Assembly: GCA_904063045.1 (NCBI GenBank)
Contig: CAJFCJ010000016.1
Coordinates: 186,001-250,000, forward strand
DNA length: 64,000 bases
Direction of reading: 5' to 3'
Source of the DNA: Dimorphilus gyrociliatus
Taxonomy: Eukaryota; Annelida; Polychaeta; Dinophilidae
Part shown: positions 36,172 to 52,587 of the stretch, piece by piece
Position numbering within the stretch: position 1 is the stretch's first letter
Layout of the letters: the number at the start of each line of letters is the position of its first letter
Program-made: the position numbers and the translations under genes
The notes under the pieces: generated by a model
Database searches by the model: none
The model's input: only the letters and a program-made list of their open reading frames with translations
What the model was told of the DNA's origin: nothing

Positions 36172-37600
36172 CTATTCAGCAAAAATATGCTTTGCAACAA
36201 TCAACTTCATAATTTCGTTTGTTCCTAAAAAGAAGAAAAGAATATTTCGTTAAAATTGTATATATTATTATACTAATATTAATGCATCAACATATAGGAA
36301 TTCATTTTACCTTCGATTATTTGATGGGCACGACAATCTCTGAAATATTGCTGAATTGGATAATCTTTTAGGTAACCATATCCGCCAAACATTTGTAAAC
36401 TTTCATTACATATTCTTGAACATTCATCAGTAACGAGTTGTTTGGTCATGGCACAAAGTGAAACAAGGTTAGCATCTTTCTCATCCATAGATTTTGCAGC
36501 GTTTCTTACCATTAATCTGCAAGCTACTAACGATCCAGCTAATTCAGCTAACTTAAATTGTAAATGCTGCATATCCTTCAAAAGAGTACCAAATTGAGAC
36601 CTAATTTTAAGGTAATCTCTGGTTGCGTATAAAGCTGAAGTAGCTGCTCCCAAAGAACAAGAGGCGATGTTCAACCGACCACCATTTATACCATTCATTG
36701 CAATATTGAATCCTTGCCCTTCTCTACCTAATAAATTTTTAGCAGGAACTTTACAATCTTCCAAAATCACTTGACGAGCTGGATGAGTGTTCCACCCCAG
36801 TTTTTTCTCTTTCTTTCCAAAGCTGATACCCGTCATATCTTTTTCTATAATAAAGCAGCTAATACCTTTAGGTCCCTTTTCTCCTGTTCTAGACATAACT
36901 AAATACACATTGGATTCTCCGGCACCACTAATAAATGATTTTGTTCCGTTTAACAAATAGTAGTCTCCCTTTTTTGTGGCACTTGTTTCCAAATTAGCAG
37001 CATCGCTACCGTGTCCTGGTTCAGTTAGGCAATAAGAACCGAAGTCTTCCATTGTTGCTAATTTGGGTAAATATTGGGATCGTTGTTCGTTGTTACCGAA
37101 GGTGTCGATCATCCAGGCTACCATATTGTGAATTGATATATAAGCTGTGGTACTGCAACATCCCATAGCAAGAGATTCGAAAATTATAGATGCATCTGTC
37201 CTATTGAGACCAGTTCCACCATACTCAGGATCGCAATAGATGGCTCCAAAACCTAATTTTGCACTGTTTCTCAGTGTTTCCACTGGAAATTCTTCATTTG
37301 CATCCCACCTCTCCATGTTTGGTGCCAACTCGGCGGTAGCAAAGTCATGAGCCAATTGTTGAAAATGTTTCTGTTCATCATTCAATCCAGTTGAAGCTGT
37401 TATATAATGTTCGTTATAATATCGCTCAATGGGATATCGTTTTAGACAGAGTATTAAACTACATAGCAATACTTTTCAACAATTTAATACTTACGGTCAA
37501 TATGAACAGCCGAAGTAATGTTTCGGAATCCTTTGACAAAGGATTGATTCCGAAGCAAACTACTAGATCTACCGAGGGCGACTAAAGCGCGAGTTGCCAT
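36172..37600 (-). CDS. ACAD8: ACAD8, isobutyryl-CoA dehydrogenase
   Basis: Mitochondrial FAD enzyme of valine breakdown that oxidises isobutyryl-CoA to methacrylyl-CoA and passes electrons to ETF. Exons 37600-37495, 37396-36311 and 36224-36172 give 414 residues, as in human. Exon 1 is a basic mitochondrial presequence ([18 protein letters not shown]). The acyl-CoA dehydrogenase fold follows: [115 protein letters not shown]. The catalytic glutamate is in HQIIEG; its exon ends right after that Glu codon, and the last exon supplies [20 protein letters not shown]8 rather than a paralogue is supported by the IS-I-HNM and GESNVY blocks. Confidence 0.96.
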
Positions 37601-37827
37601 GACCTTAACAGATGTCACTAGTGAATAATTTTACTTCACATTTTTTAGGCTTATGAGATAATTGAGTAGACCAACAAAAAGCATTGACATTACTGGAAAA
37701 GTTCAGTTTTATTCAAATTAAGTTAAATGAAAGTTTCATCTAATCTTTAATAATACTATAAAACCTGAGAAATAGTAATTTACTTTAAAAAAGAACAAAA
37801 ACAATATAAAATAAACTTTCTGTTATT

Positions 37828-39308
37828 TCAAAGATTTTTATGTAAGTATTCCAATAGATCACCCATCATTCTAAGGCCTTCATCGGTTTTTAATGGTTCC
37901 GCAATATAGTTTAGAATAGCGTGGAAACCATGTTCGTAATTTTTCCAAATTGTATCAACTCCGGCATTGCGTAATCTTGCTGCGTAAATTAAGCCGTCAT
38001 CCCTTATACAGTCGTACTGGGCAGTAGGAATGTAGGCAGGTGGTAAACCAGTTAAATTCTTTTCCATAAGTGGCATAAAATAAGGATCAAGATAGAATTT
38101 TTTCATAGCATCAACAATTTTTGGAATAGGATCCTTGAACACTGACGGTTTATAATTAGGCCTTAAATATTGCGGTAATAGTTCATAGTCTATTAAGTGA
38201 TAATACAGATCATGTATTTCCTTCGTCACATGCCTATTTTTAGCAACGTCCGGGACAAAATCTATATTTTGGCCACTATATAGTATGATTGCTGCCGCTA
38301 GACCTTCTCGGTCGCCATAGGCTACTCCAGAAAACTTCCGATAAGAATATGTATCTAAATCAAGCGCTTGTAAAACAGGATAAATTAAAACCTGTAGCTT
38401 TGGCTTATATTTATTTCCCTCGTCTCTAAGCTTGAGAGTCGCAGCCGCAGCTAAATTTCCACCAGCCGAATCTCCAACTATGGCCATTCTTTCTTTGTCA
38501 ACACCGAATTCCTCGGCTCTTTCATAAAAGTATTTATATGCTTCCAGGCAATCTTCCAGAGGTATTGGATATGCGAATTCTGGTGCACGACGATATTCTA
38601 CTGATACAACCACTAAATTTTGAATATTTTTGGCGAAGGTTCTCGCGACTACGTCATGAGAGTCAACACTTCCGAGCATCCAAGCACCACCGTGAATAAA
38701 AAACAAACCGGGTCCCAAAACTGTCGTTTCTTTATTAACTTGAGTATACACACGAACGATTACATCTCCGAACTTTGTGTCATTGACCTGTTATAGATAT
38801 TTAAATATAGGCACTCAAAAAAAACTCGAACTATGTCAAAAATGAAGTCACACGTGTCTAAGAGTACAAAAATATGATATCGTTCGTTGTATAAGTAAAA
38901 AATTTGTCCCAATTAAAGATCACGTGGATTAGTGTAAATTCCCTAACTGAATTACTTACTCGTAAACCAGTATAGTCTATTCCTTGTAAAGTTACAAGAG
39001 CATCTGTTATAGTTCTTGCTGTTAAATGTGGTGGACATATTCCTAAATTGTACAAAAGCCGAGCCTGTTTAGAAGAATAAAATTTGCAAATATAACTGTA
39101 ATTTAATGCTATTGCATGTAAATTTATTTACCAAACTTTCAATGTTCTCTAATAGCCTAATAACAAATCTGGCGTGATGAGGGCTTGTAATATCAGATGG
39201 TAACGGTTTGTAGAATAACACAGCAGTTATTATAGCGATTAAAGAGGCAACTATAAGCCATTTTCTCACAAACTTCCTTGTTGATTTTCGATTATTTTCT
39301 CTTACCAT
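37828..39308 (-). CDS. AADAC/NCEH1-type membrane-anchored esterase
   Basis: Alpha/beta-hydrolase of the hormone-sensitive-lipase family. AADAC deacetylates arylacetamides and NCEH1 hydrolyses cholesteryl and ether lipids at the ER. Exons 39308-39132, 39064-38960 and 38787-37828 (all phase 0) give 413 residues, the family length (about 400-410). The short basic N-terminus and one membrane helix (WLIVASLIAIITAVLFY) make a type II anchor. The oxyanion motif FFIHGGAWMLGS, nucleophile elbow GDSAGG, acid region YDCIRDDG and catalytic histidine EHGFHA are all present. YRRAPE is also typical. I cannot separate AADAC from NCEH1 by eye. E-boxes lie in intron 2 at 38851 and 38921. Confidence 0.92.
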
Positions 39309-40752
39309 AGTTGATATCTTTGTCAGACTACGAACACAATCAGAATAAGAACTCAGATATACAAATACAGAGGCTACAGGTCAAAAATTCGTGAACTTTG
39401 TTTAGCCATGATGTAATCATTCAAGTACAAGTCTGATTTATTAAAAACAAAAATTGATAATCTTATGCACGTTTCATAATTATATATATATATGTTCCCC
39501 TAAGATATCAGTAATACTGTATAGCATTATGATGACCTCCAGATAAATAAGTAAAGCATGTATATATTATAATATATATATATATATATATATTCAAGCA
39601 TATATTTAATATTTTACTAACCAATCGTTTGTGCCACTGACTTTTTTACTTTATCGTTTATTAGACTATACTTTTAAAGCTATCCTAGAATAGAATATAC
39701 AATATCAACAATTTATTATAGATATTTCTCAATAGTCAGCCTTTTATAACTATTAGAAAAAAGTTAATCAGTTTTAAAAATCTTCTATTGAAAAACTTCG
39801 TTTTTATTGTTTGTCAATGAATTTTATCTTTTTAAAAATCCGTTTATATAATAATGGTAGTGATAGATTCTATAAAGTGGCCATAAAATTGTCTAACAAA
39901 ATTAAACGATCATAGAAATAATGCATCGTTTCCAATAGAATTAAAGTATATTATTATCTACATTGCAAAAATTATAAGATAAGGTGTGGCTCCACCAAAA
40001 TAATTTGTTACTTACCTTCAATCATTTCACACTTTAGTTTTTTATTAATGTAGATTTAATTCATGAGTATTTCTTTATGCTATATCTGACATTCTCTCTG
40101 TTTAGATTCTCAAACTCAGACTGTTTTGATAGAAATGGCTCGGAACATGATACCCGCCCAAAATCGTACGATCCGGAAATCCTGATCATTTAAAAGCATT
40201 AAGCCTATAGGGGGCAGGATCCACATTACTTCGTCATGTTCAATAAGTTAGGAAAGAAAATGTTATATTCGTGAATAAAATCTTACGTCATATTTAATTA
40301 TACAGTTCTAAATATACGTATTATGTAATTATTGATCATCGGCTCTAGAGTTAAAAACTTATCTCTCTATTTGAAATAGTACAGCATATTTCTGGGAATT
40401 TTTTAAAAAATATAGAACACGTGATTCTTATTAACAGTGACATTCATATTTATCATTATAGGTAAACAAGTAATAAACAAAAATATTTTTTTAAGCGATA
40501 TCTTTTTGAATAAATCACCTTTTCTAATTATAAAATATATGAATATTTAAAAAATTTTTATCTTTTAAAAGAGTCACTTTAGTAATAAAGTTAACTTTTA
40601 ATTGGGATATTTATGATTACTAGTAGTTTGTATGTAAATTAAAGCGAACGTTATCGATGAAAAGTCGTTCCATTTTCACATACGATGTCCTGCTGAGAAA
40701 ACAACCTAATCGCTTGACTTCTGTAAAACAAGTTAATTGGCATTAAACTGCA
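39309..40752. other. Intergenic region before the heparanase pair
   Basis: About 1.4 kb between divergent genes. It contains TA microsatellites (39481-39492, 39567-39591) and an E-box at 40418-40423, about 330 bases upstream of the first heparanase ATG. No gene seen. Confidence 0.5.
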
Positions 40753-42807
40753 ATGATTAGAAAAGGCGTCTACTCTCTGTTACAATTTCTTTTACTTTAT
40801 ATTCATTTTACTCAGTCAATTGAAAGATTAAAGGTCTTTATTAACACAACATCACCTTTAAATGAGCTAGACGATACCTACCTCAGCATAGGACTAGATA
40901 CTGGTGTTGCTTCTCGTCATTGGAACAAAGGAAAATTTGATTTTCGGTAAAACTGAATACGTATATAATGATTTGAACCTATAGTTAAGAATTGTTTTTG
41001 AAATATAGTTCAAAAAAACTACTTGACCTCTGTCAAGCATTATCTCCTGCCACTCTAAGATTTGGCGGGAATGCGGCAGATACGCTTTTATTCGAACCTA
41101 ATTCTTTTATGAAAAGCGTGAAAAATTTCAATTTTTCAGGTAAAATTATCTGAACTTTTTGTTAAATATGATTTATTTACTACGGAATTGAATTTATTAA
41201 TAAAATAATAGGTGAAGACTTAACTAAACTGCATACATTTACCACTAAAGTTGGCTGGAAATTGATGTTTGATTTGAATGTTTTAATTCGAAATCATTCA
41301 AAATGGGATGATACAAATACAAAGAAAATGTTAGATTTTATGATAAAAAATCACCAATTCCAACATTTTGACTTTCAATTAGGAAATGGTTGATAAAAAA
41401 AACCTTTACATAATTGAAATATTATCTTGATTAATCTGTTTTTCTTTCATTTTTTCTTATCAGAACCAAATGCCTTTAAACATACGTTTAACATAAGTTT
41501 ATCTCCAGAAGAGTTAGCGAATGATTACTTAAATTTAATTTCTGTACTTCGATCGCCAATTTATAGTAAATATTTTGATAAAAGTTTAATTGTTGGACCG
41601 GAAATTACTCAACCAAAGAACATTCGTGTTTTATCCTATTTGAAAAGGTAATGTTTACTATTTCACTTTCAAATTTTACAGCTCTACAAATTACTTTAGA
41701 TTTCTTGTGTCATTCAAGATGAATTATCCATTAAATGCAGTGACATTCCATCAGTATGTTACTATTTATACTAGAAATTCTATATAAGTATAATACAGTT
41801 GTTTTCTGAAGTTATTATCTTAATGGAAGAGAAGCAAAAATGGAAGATTTTCTAAATGAAACAGTTATGAACAAATTAGAGGAAGAGATAAATAATGTAA
41901 AAGTTCTATTAAGAGATTTAAATATTCATAAACCAATATGGATAACGGAAACGTCTTCTGCTTACGGTGGAGGAGCTCCTGGATTATCGGATTCATTTAT
42001 TGCCGGATTTTTGTAAGATTTCAATGAAAGATTAATTTTTCTATCATAAGAGATAATTCTATTTATAAATATTCTATAAATAGATGGATGGAAAAATTAG
42101 GTATGGCGGCAAAGCTGGGAGTAAAAAAACTTTTTCGACAAGCAATATACGGTGGTAACTATGCCTTATTGGATAAGAAACTCAATCCACTTCCCGTACG
42201 TTTTATAACATCGTTTTGTCAGTATAGTTTCCAAAAAATGACTTAATATATAACTCTTCCTTTCTAGGATTATTGGTTAACCTTGCTATTTAAGCGTCTG
42301 GTTGGGAGAAAAGTGTTTAATGTTAAATTAAACAATGAAGATGGCGTTAGAGCTTATTGCCACTGTTCCAACAAGTATTTATCTTTAACTCTATAAATTT
42401 TTTAAGATGTAAAACATAAAAAATTCTTTTCTAATAAATCTTGTAGATTTGCTCAAAGAAATTCCTTAACGCTCTTTGTGCAAAATATGAAGAATTGTTC
42501 TGTTCTATTAAGTGCGGAGTATAGTTATGGAACATTCCAGCCTGAAATATCAGTATATTCCTTAACGGGGCACGGTCCTGATGGACTGTTATCCAAGTTT
42601 GTTTTAAAGTAAACATTTTGGCAATTGATGTATGAAATATGCTAAATTATTTTTAACAGAAACGTCAATTTAAATGGAGTTAAGTTGGCTTTACTACAAA
42701 ATCGATTACCTAAACTGCAACCAACTATTTCTAGATCTCCTATTACACTACCTCCATATTCATTTACATTTTTACTACTTCAAATGGATACTAGACACAT
42801 ATGTTAA
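40753..42807 (+). CDS. HPSE: Heparanase-like glycosidase, copy A (ten exons)
   Basis: GH79 endo-beta-glucuronidase family, which cuts heparan sulfate chains in lysosomes and matrix. Exons 40753-40946, 41009-41139, 41212-41388, 41464-41647, 41700-41753, 41812-42012, 42084-42195, 42268-42374, 42447-42596 and 42660-42807 give 485 residues (human HPSE 543). A signal peptide (YSLLQFLLLYIHFTQS) is followed by TLRFGGNAADTL, VGWKLMFDLN and FQLGNGEPNAF with the proton-donor Glu, whose codon is split by an intron. Next come VGPEI, HQYYLNGREAKMEDFLN, WITETSSAYGGGAPGLSD with the nucleophile Glu, FRQAIYGGNYALLD, and DYWLTLLFKRLVG, and a C-terminal beta domain. The segment excised between the 8 and 50 kDa human subunits is short or absent. 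Confidence 0.92.
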
Positions 42808-42957
42808 TTATTGATCATTGACCAAGGGGCGTTAAAACATCTTATCTGTTAACTTTCTTAACAAGCAGGCTAAAGCATTAATTTTCAAGTTGTTTAGGCC
42901 TATAAATCTCATATGGCTTTTTTTATATAATACAGACTGTAAATAGAGATTGGTACA

Positions 42958-44802
42958 ATGCTACTAAAATTATTTTTTACCTGTTTTGTCGCTACTACAA
43001 CAGGAAATGTTTTAAACGTGTTAGTGGATACTAATAGCGTTGTTAATAGAATAGACGATACATTTCTAAGCGTTAATATAGACGGTGGAGCAGCAACAAC
43101 AGATTGGTATTCGGGAGTTATACAATTTAGGTAACAAGGCAATGAATAATCAGTTTAGAACCTCTTTTCACAATAATAAAAACTATTGTTATTTCTCAAA
43201 TAGCTCGAAGAAATTTCAACAATTATGCAAGAATTTGGCTCCTGCATCTTTTCGATTCGGCGGAACGACAGCTGATTATCTAAATTATGGCGATTATCCG
43301 GAAACGCCGTACTCTTCAAAGAATTTTACGATTCTTGATTATGATACATTGTATGATTTTACTAAACTGGTTGGGTGGAAATTGATATTTGGCGTCAACG
43401 CGTTAACAAGAACTTCAGACGGAAGGTGGGATTCTTTAAATACTAAGACATTATTAGATTACATAAAATCTAGTAATAAAAACGATTTGGATTTTGAATT
43501 AGGAAACGGTTTGATAATTTAAATTTGTCTTTAAAAAACGAATAATTAGATATTTGAAGATGTAAATGAATATTTTCAGAGCCGGACGTTTTTCCTCCTC
43601 ATCTAAACATTACCGGAGCCAGATTAGCGAAAGATTTAGCCGTGTTTTACAGACTTATACATTCGTCAAGATATGGTAATTATTTTAAAGGAAGTAAATT
43701 ATATTCACCCGACGTTACTGGACCCTGGATCAGTCCTAATAAATACTTAAAAGAGTATGACAATATGAACATACTGTGGGAAAACATTCTAACATTTATG
43801 CAATTTTTTGTTGTAGGTACCTTTCGAATATACCAGTTGGAACGAAACTGGATGCGATAACAATACATCAGTAAGTTAGTATTCTTATTAAATAAATAAA
43901 TTATAATAAATATTGGTATAGCTATTATTTGGACGGACGAATAGCGAAATTGGACGATTTCTTGAAGATAGACACGTACGATAGGTTAACGAGAGGATTA
44001 CTTGACACATTACGGGTATTGAAGGAAACAGGCTATGAAGATACTCCCTTGTGGCTGGGTGAAACTTCAAGTGCTTTTAGTGGTGGAGCACCTGGTTTAT
44101 CTGATGTTTATGTAGCCTCATTTTTCTGGCTAGACAAACTTGGCGTTGCTGCTAAATTGGGTTTAAAGAAGGTGGCGAGACAGCAAATGCTAGGTGGCCA
44201 TTACAGTTTGTTCGATCAGCAAATGAATCCGAATATTGTAAGTCAATTTTCCTCCATCCCCATTTAGAATAATTGTAAATTTGCTTAATTTCTTATATTG
44301 TTGTAACTTATAATTAATTCTACAGGATTATTGGACTTCTGTTTTATATAAAAGATTAGTTGGTAGTGCTGTTTTTAACACTTCAACTGTACCATCGAAA
44401 CCAGGAATTAGGGCTTATAGTCATTGCTCGTCGAAAAAGTAAATTTGCTATTCTCTTAATTATAGCATTCAGTTAAAGTAAAGATATTTCTTTGCTTATT
44501 TTTTCTTCAGATATTGGAACTTTCCTCAGGGCTCTTTAACATTCTACGCGGTTAATATAAATAATGAACCGAGCCATATACATTTTGGAACAGAATCGAA
44601 AGAAATGCTAGTTTTCCAACTGACCTCTGCTAGTGATCTTAAATCGAAGTACGCAAAATTAAATGGAAAAATATTGAAATATGATGGAAAGATGCCCGAT
44701 TTAAAACCAGAGTTAATATATGACTCGACTATTATTCTACCTCCGTATTCGTTGACTTTTTCAGTATTACCTGGTGCAAATATTGATGCTTGCAAGACTT
44801 AA
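42958..44802 (+). CDS. HPSE: Heparanase-like glycosidase, copy B (seven exons)
   Basis: Second GH79 gene in the same orientation, starting 150 bases after copy A. Exons 42958-43130, 43204-43508, 43580-43754, 43817-43870, 43922-44237, 44326-44438 and 44511-44802 give 475 residues. Signal peptide MLLKLFFTCFVATTTG. Matching blocks: SFRFGGTTADYLNYG, VGWKLIFGVNALTR, ELGNGEPD (proton-donor Glu kept; the usual N of GNEPN is G here and the residue after P is D), TIHQYYLDGRIAKLDDFL, LGETSSAFSGGAPGLSD (nucleophile Glu kept), MLGGHYSLFD, DYWTSVLYKRLVG. Introns 2, 6 and 9 of copy A are missing here; the rest match in position. An apparent stop at the end of exon 3's open frame disappears once the 62-base intron 43755-43816 is removed. 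Confidence 0.91.
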
Positions 44803-45177
44803 TTTCGTGTTTTGAAAACGGAGAGAGAGGATATGCATATTAGTAGTTTTAGATTCATTCTTTTGATTGATATTTGAAATTGGTACTCAATATTCTTTGA
44901 AGCTGTAATGATTTTAATCCGAGAGAAATAATAAAATTTGTATAAGCAAATGCTATTAATCTGTTGAAACCTTAAAAATAAACATAATTAGAGTGAATTA
45001 GTTGGCCTTATTCGATTTCTAAATTAAATTTAAAAAGGGAAACAGATGGCGCTTGGGTCCACCGGATGTTGTCCTGACGTCACAGTTTTGCGCTCTTCCT
45101 TTAATCTCTCTATTAAAAAATAGGACATTTATATTAGCCTTCTTATTAATTTCATTTGATGAGAGTATTTAGAGAGC
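44803..45177. other. Intergenic region, heparanase B to CDK8
   Basis: Short AT-rich spacer with the heparanase B 3' UTR (AATAAA-like sequences near 44928) and the CDK8 promoter. No other feature seen. Confidence 0.5.
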
Positions 45178-48726
<3,549 letters not shown>

Positions 48727-49393
48727 AGAACTGATTGCTTATGTATTTTTATAAACAAAATCTCATAAAAGAAACTCTCTGTCTCAATACATTTATGTAT
48801 ATATAGACATTTCAGAGATTAATGAACAATTGCATTGTTAACTTTAAAAAAAGAGTAGAACTGTTAAATGAAGAAAAAAAAAAAGTAAAATTTCTTTTCT
48901 TTTATTCTTTAACCCTTGTAAAAGTCATTATATTGATTATATAATGTAATATTTTTTATCTTGTACGATGATAAAACAAGAAGAATGTGAGAAAAGAGAA
49001 TAGAACAAAATCACAGACAACATATGGCTCCAAATATTTCTCTTTTTATCTTAATACAAAAAAATAAAGAAAAATAAACTGGTATTAATAAAAATTAAAG
49101 TACAGTTTGTTATTTTTTTTTCTTTATCAAGGGTAAAGTTAAAAAATAAACAAAAAAAAAACAAACAGAAATGAAAAGTATCCTCGCTAAAGTGTTATCG
49201 TTTCTTTATCTCTTCTTTTTTTTCTTTTTTAATAAGCGTTCCCTAATAATGAGCACCGAATTTTAACTGAAAAAAAAATTCCAGACACCAAATGACTAGA
49301 AAGTTTGCAGTTTATATTATTTTTTGTTTTTTTTTTGTCTTTAATGTTTTCTCGTTTTTTAAGTCAATTTCGAAAAAAAACTTGATTCAATTT
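48727..49393. other. Convergent 3' region, CDK8 / OSBPL8-like
   Basis: 3' UTRs of two converging genes, dense in poly-A, poly-T and AATAAA-like sequences on both strands (e.g. 49063-49076). No gene seen. Confidence 0.5.
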
Positions 49394-52300
49394 TCACTTC
49401 ATAAGCCATGCGATAATCACCTGAGAGAGAGAAAGAGAAAAAAAAGAAAGGTTTTAATGTTTTAATTAGTAAAAACAAAATAGACATAAAAACTCGTTCG
49501 GTTGACGTATATACTCGTTTAATACTTACTTGAGAGATGAGGAGAGCAGCTATAATGAAGAGTGTATTATCGTTATCTTGTCGTCTAGCTATAGCTTGTA
49601 CGCTGTTATTTATATTTGTCAGCCTTTCTGATATGTTTTGATGAGATTTTATAACGGGTTCTAACGCTTTGTTTATTGCCTTTGAGATTGGTTGTCTTTT
49701 TTTATCGTTATCGACTGTACTATCGGTTAACATGTCGCTAGAACCACTCTGAACGTTTCTCTTATCGTCATCCACTCGAGCAATCGATAATGTTCTCACC
49801 ATTCTGGTTCTATGCTTCGTTTTAGTCTGGATCTTGAAATTACTTTCAAATTGGACAACGTCGTTAAGGCGGTCCCAGGGTCTTAAATCGGCATATTTAT
49901 AAATCCACTCTTGGCTTATACAATCCTTTTCAAATAGTTTTGGCACCCAAGCAATGTTCTTTGCTTTTCTTTCTTTAGCATGTCTTCTTTGCTCCTCTTC
50001 CAAAACCGTCTTTTCCCTAGTTGCACCATTTTGATCACCGTTTTGTATAGCTTCTGAAACGAGACGCCAGAGACGTTCACTCTCCATGTCGCTTTGACTC
50101 TCAACCGGTACAGTAAAGCGCTTTAACCTCTTACTTTTAATTTCGGGAGTTGGACTCCAGAAAAGAGACTGCTCATTGCTCGACTTTTCTTTTATGAAAA
50201 TTTCATCATCCCAATGACCTTCGATGCATGCCAGTGCCTCGTGACCAAATTTTACCTTACCCACTATTCTATTAGACGCTTCACCACTTCCCAAGAAAGG
50301 TTTTAATTTGAACTCAATTTCAGCTTTGTAACCGGTTTTTTCGCAGGCTATTGAAACCTTGCCTCCCATTTCCATCGTCAAAGTACCAATTAAAATACCT
50401 TTGCAGTGAGCATAAGGCATCGTTATAACATATTCCTCGCCTCTCTTAAGCAGAGTAAGTCGTGCAGCTCCATCTAATATTGCTGATAGAGAATTGCCGT
50501 AAAATTTGCTCTTTGCCAAAATAGAGCCGGATATGGCAAAGCCTTCCCTCCTATTTGTTACGTAGAAAGCGGAAACAGGAGGATGATGGGATATCTGTTC
50601 AGCGACGTAGAAAGTTTTCGAATTGGTCTTTGTATGATGCCAATAGCAACGGAACGTCTCTCCAAGTATAGGATTGTAGGGTTTCTTCAAGCCCTTGGGT
50701 TTCTTATAGAAACCTGACAAGTACCACTTAACGACAGCTTTAATACGACCATAAGCGTCTTCTTCGTGCACCGCTTCGCTTAATAAATCAGAATGGTAAT
50801 AATAATCGGATAATTTATCTAGAAATGAACGCGTTTCGAGTATGAAAGTCGGCAAGACGACCTTTGATAAATCCATTCCAGGTCGGACTTGCTTAACAAG
50901 AGACCAAATCAAGCTTTTATTTTCCTCTTCAACTTCCTCTGTCTGACAAGCGTCACCTTGTTGCCCTAGTTCCTCAGTAGCATTTTCCGAATATTGTGTT
51001 TCTACAGCCTCCGGTATACTTTCTTCAAGATCTTCATCTGAATGATCAGACTCGGAGTAATCAAAAGGAACATCCTCCCTAAATAATAAAGGGAGCAGTT
51101 AATAAAGAAAACAGTCCAAAACAGTTCAAGCTATACATCTCTAATTTAGTAATTTAGATACAATGCATATTTAAGTATAGCAACGCCATCTACGATTAAA
51201 ATATTTATCATTAAACAAGCTGCAAATATACATGGTAAATATATATATAGTATATATATTGTATATATGTATATAGACATTCTTACTTGACACAGCTTTA
51301 GTATAATGTTTAAGTTATTAAAGACTTAAATATAACAGATTTTAGAAGATGATTATAAATCGTTAGTAGAGTTCTCTGGCAGGTACAATAACCGGAAATA
51401 AAAAGAAAATATTCTTTATGATTTCAGTATGATTCTTTAAAAATTCTACTAATTATTCAATCTTAAAGTTCAGTACACACCCCTATTAGTTATATAACAT
51501 TATATTATATACAGTATAAGATATATATATAGGTAGTATATAGGTGAATAGGCTAAAGGAATAAATGAACCGATAGATGCAGTGCCTTTTTTGTATGTAA
51601 CAAATATTTCATCTTTAATACTAGTTTTTCTATTCTCTTATTTAATAGATTGTTTCATATTATCTCACTGTCATTGAATTGTTAAGGGCTTAATACAAGA
51701 GGCTCTTCCATCCGTTTACAATAATCTTTTCTTTTTTGTATCATTACCTATTTTTTAGCTGATGATTTCCCCTTCCCTATCCTAACAGTTAAGTGCTATC
51801 CTTCCTTCTATATATCGTTTATTTATATACTGTACATACTGTATATTATATATCAATGACGCATTGTTACCCTAAATTGTATTATGAATAATGAGAAAAA
51901 AAGGGAGAAAAGTACAACTACAATAAGAGAGAGAGAGAGAGAGAGAAGGAACTTGTTAATGATAAAAATTAGCATTTAGTTATTGTTCATACTTAAAAAA
52001 AATTAATTCTACAAAGGCTAAAATAAAGGAGAAGTAAGATAAAATAAAGCATTCTGCTATTCTTATCGATAACGAGAACGCCCTTTATTAAATGAACATA
52101 CTGTACTGTTTTATAAATACGTGAATATTTTAGATGATAGGCTTAGCGTTAGAAATTATTTAACGAACTCTGCAAAACGTTTGGGATTAAGAAATAGATC
52201 GAATGTTTCACGAAGGGGAAGGTAATAAATTTACTCAGGAATGGGATAAGAGAAAGGTATAATAGAATGGCTGAGAGAGAGGGAGGGATGTACACCCATG

Positions 52301-52552
52301 TATATATATATATAAATATATATCTGTAGTTACATTGAGTAAACATCATAAGTAATTTGAGTAATTCAAGCCTGTGTTAAAATGAAGAATGCTTATACAA
52401 AATGTTATTTGCTCTCCTATTCATTGTTTTAATAGTTTTCTATGTTTCATAAGAAATTTACATATAATATATATATATCTATATATATATATACATAGCA
52501 ATCTAGATATTATATCTTATTTATGTGAAAATACAATATTTAATAGATAGAT

Positions 52553-52587
<35 letters not shown>

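Noticed and set aside
43642-43860. Apparent in-frame stop suggesting heparanase copy B is a pseudogene
   Set aside because: A 62-base GT-AG intron (43755-43816) restores the frame and the expected LSNIPVGTKLDAITIHQ block.
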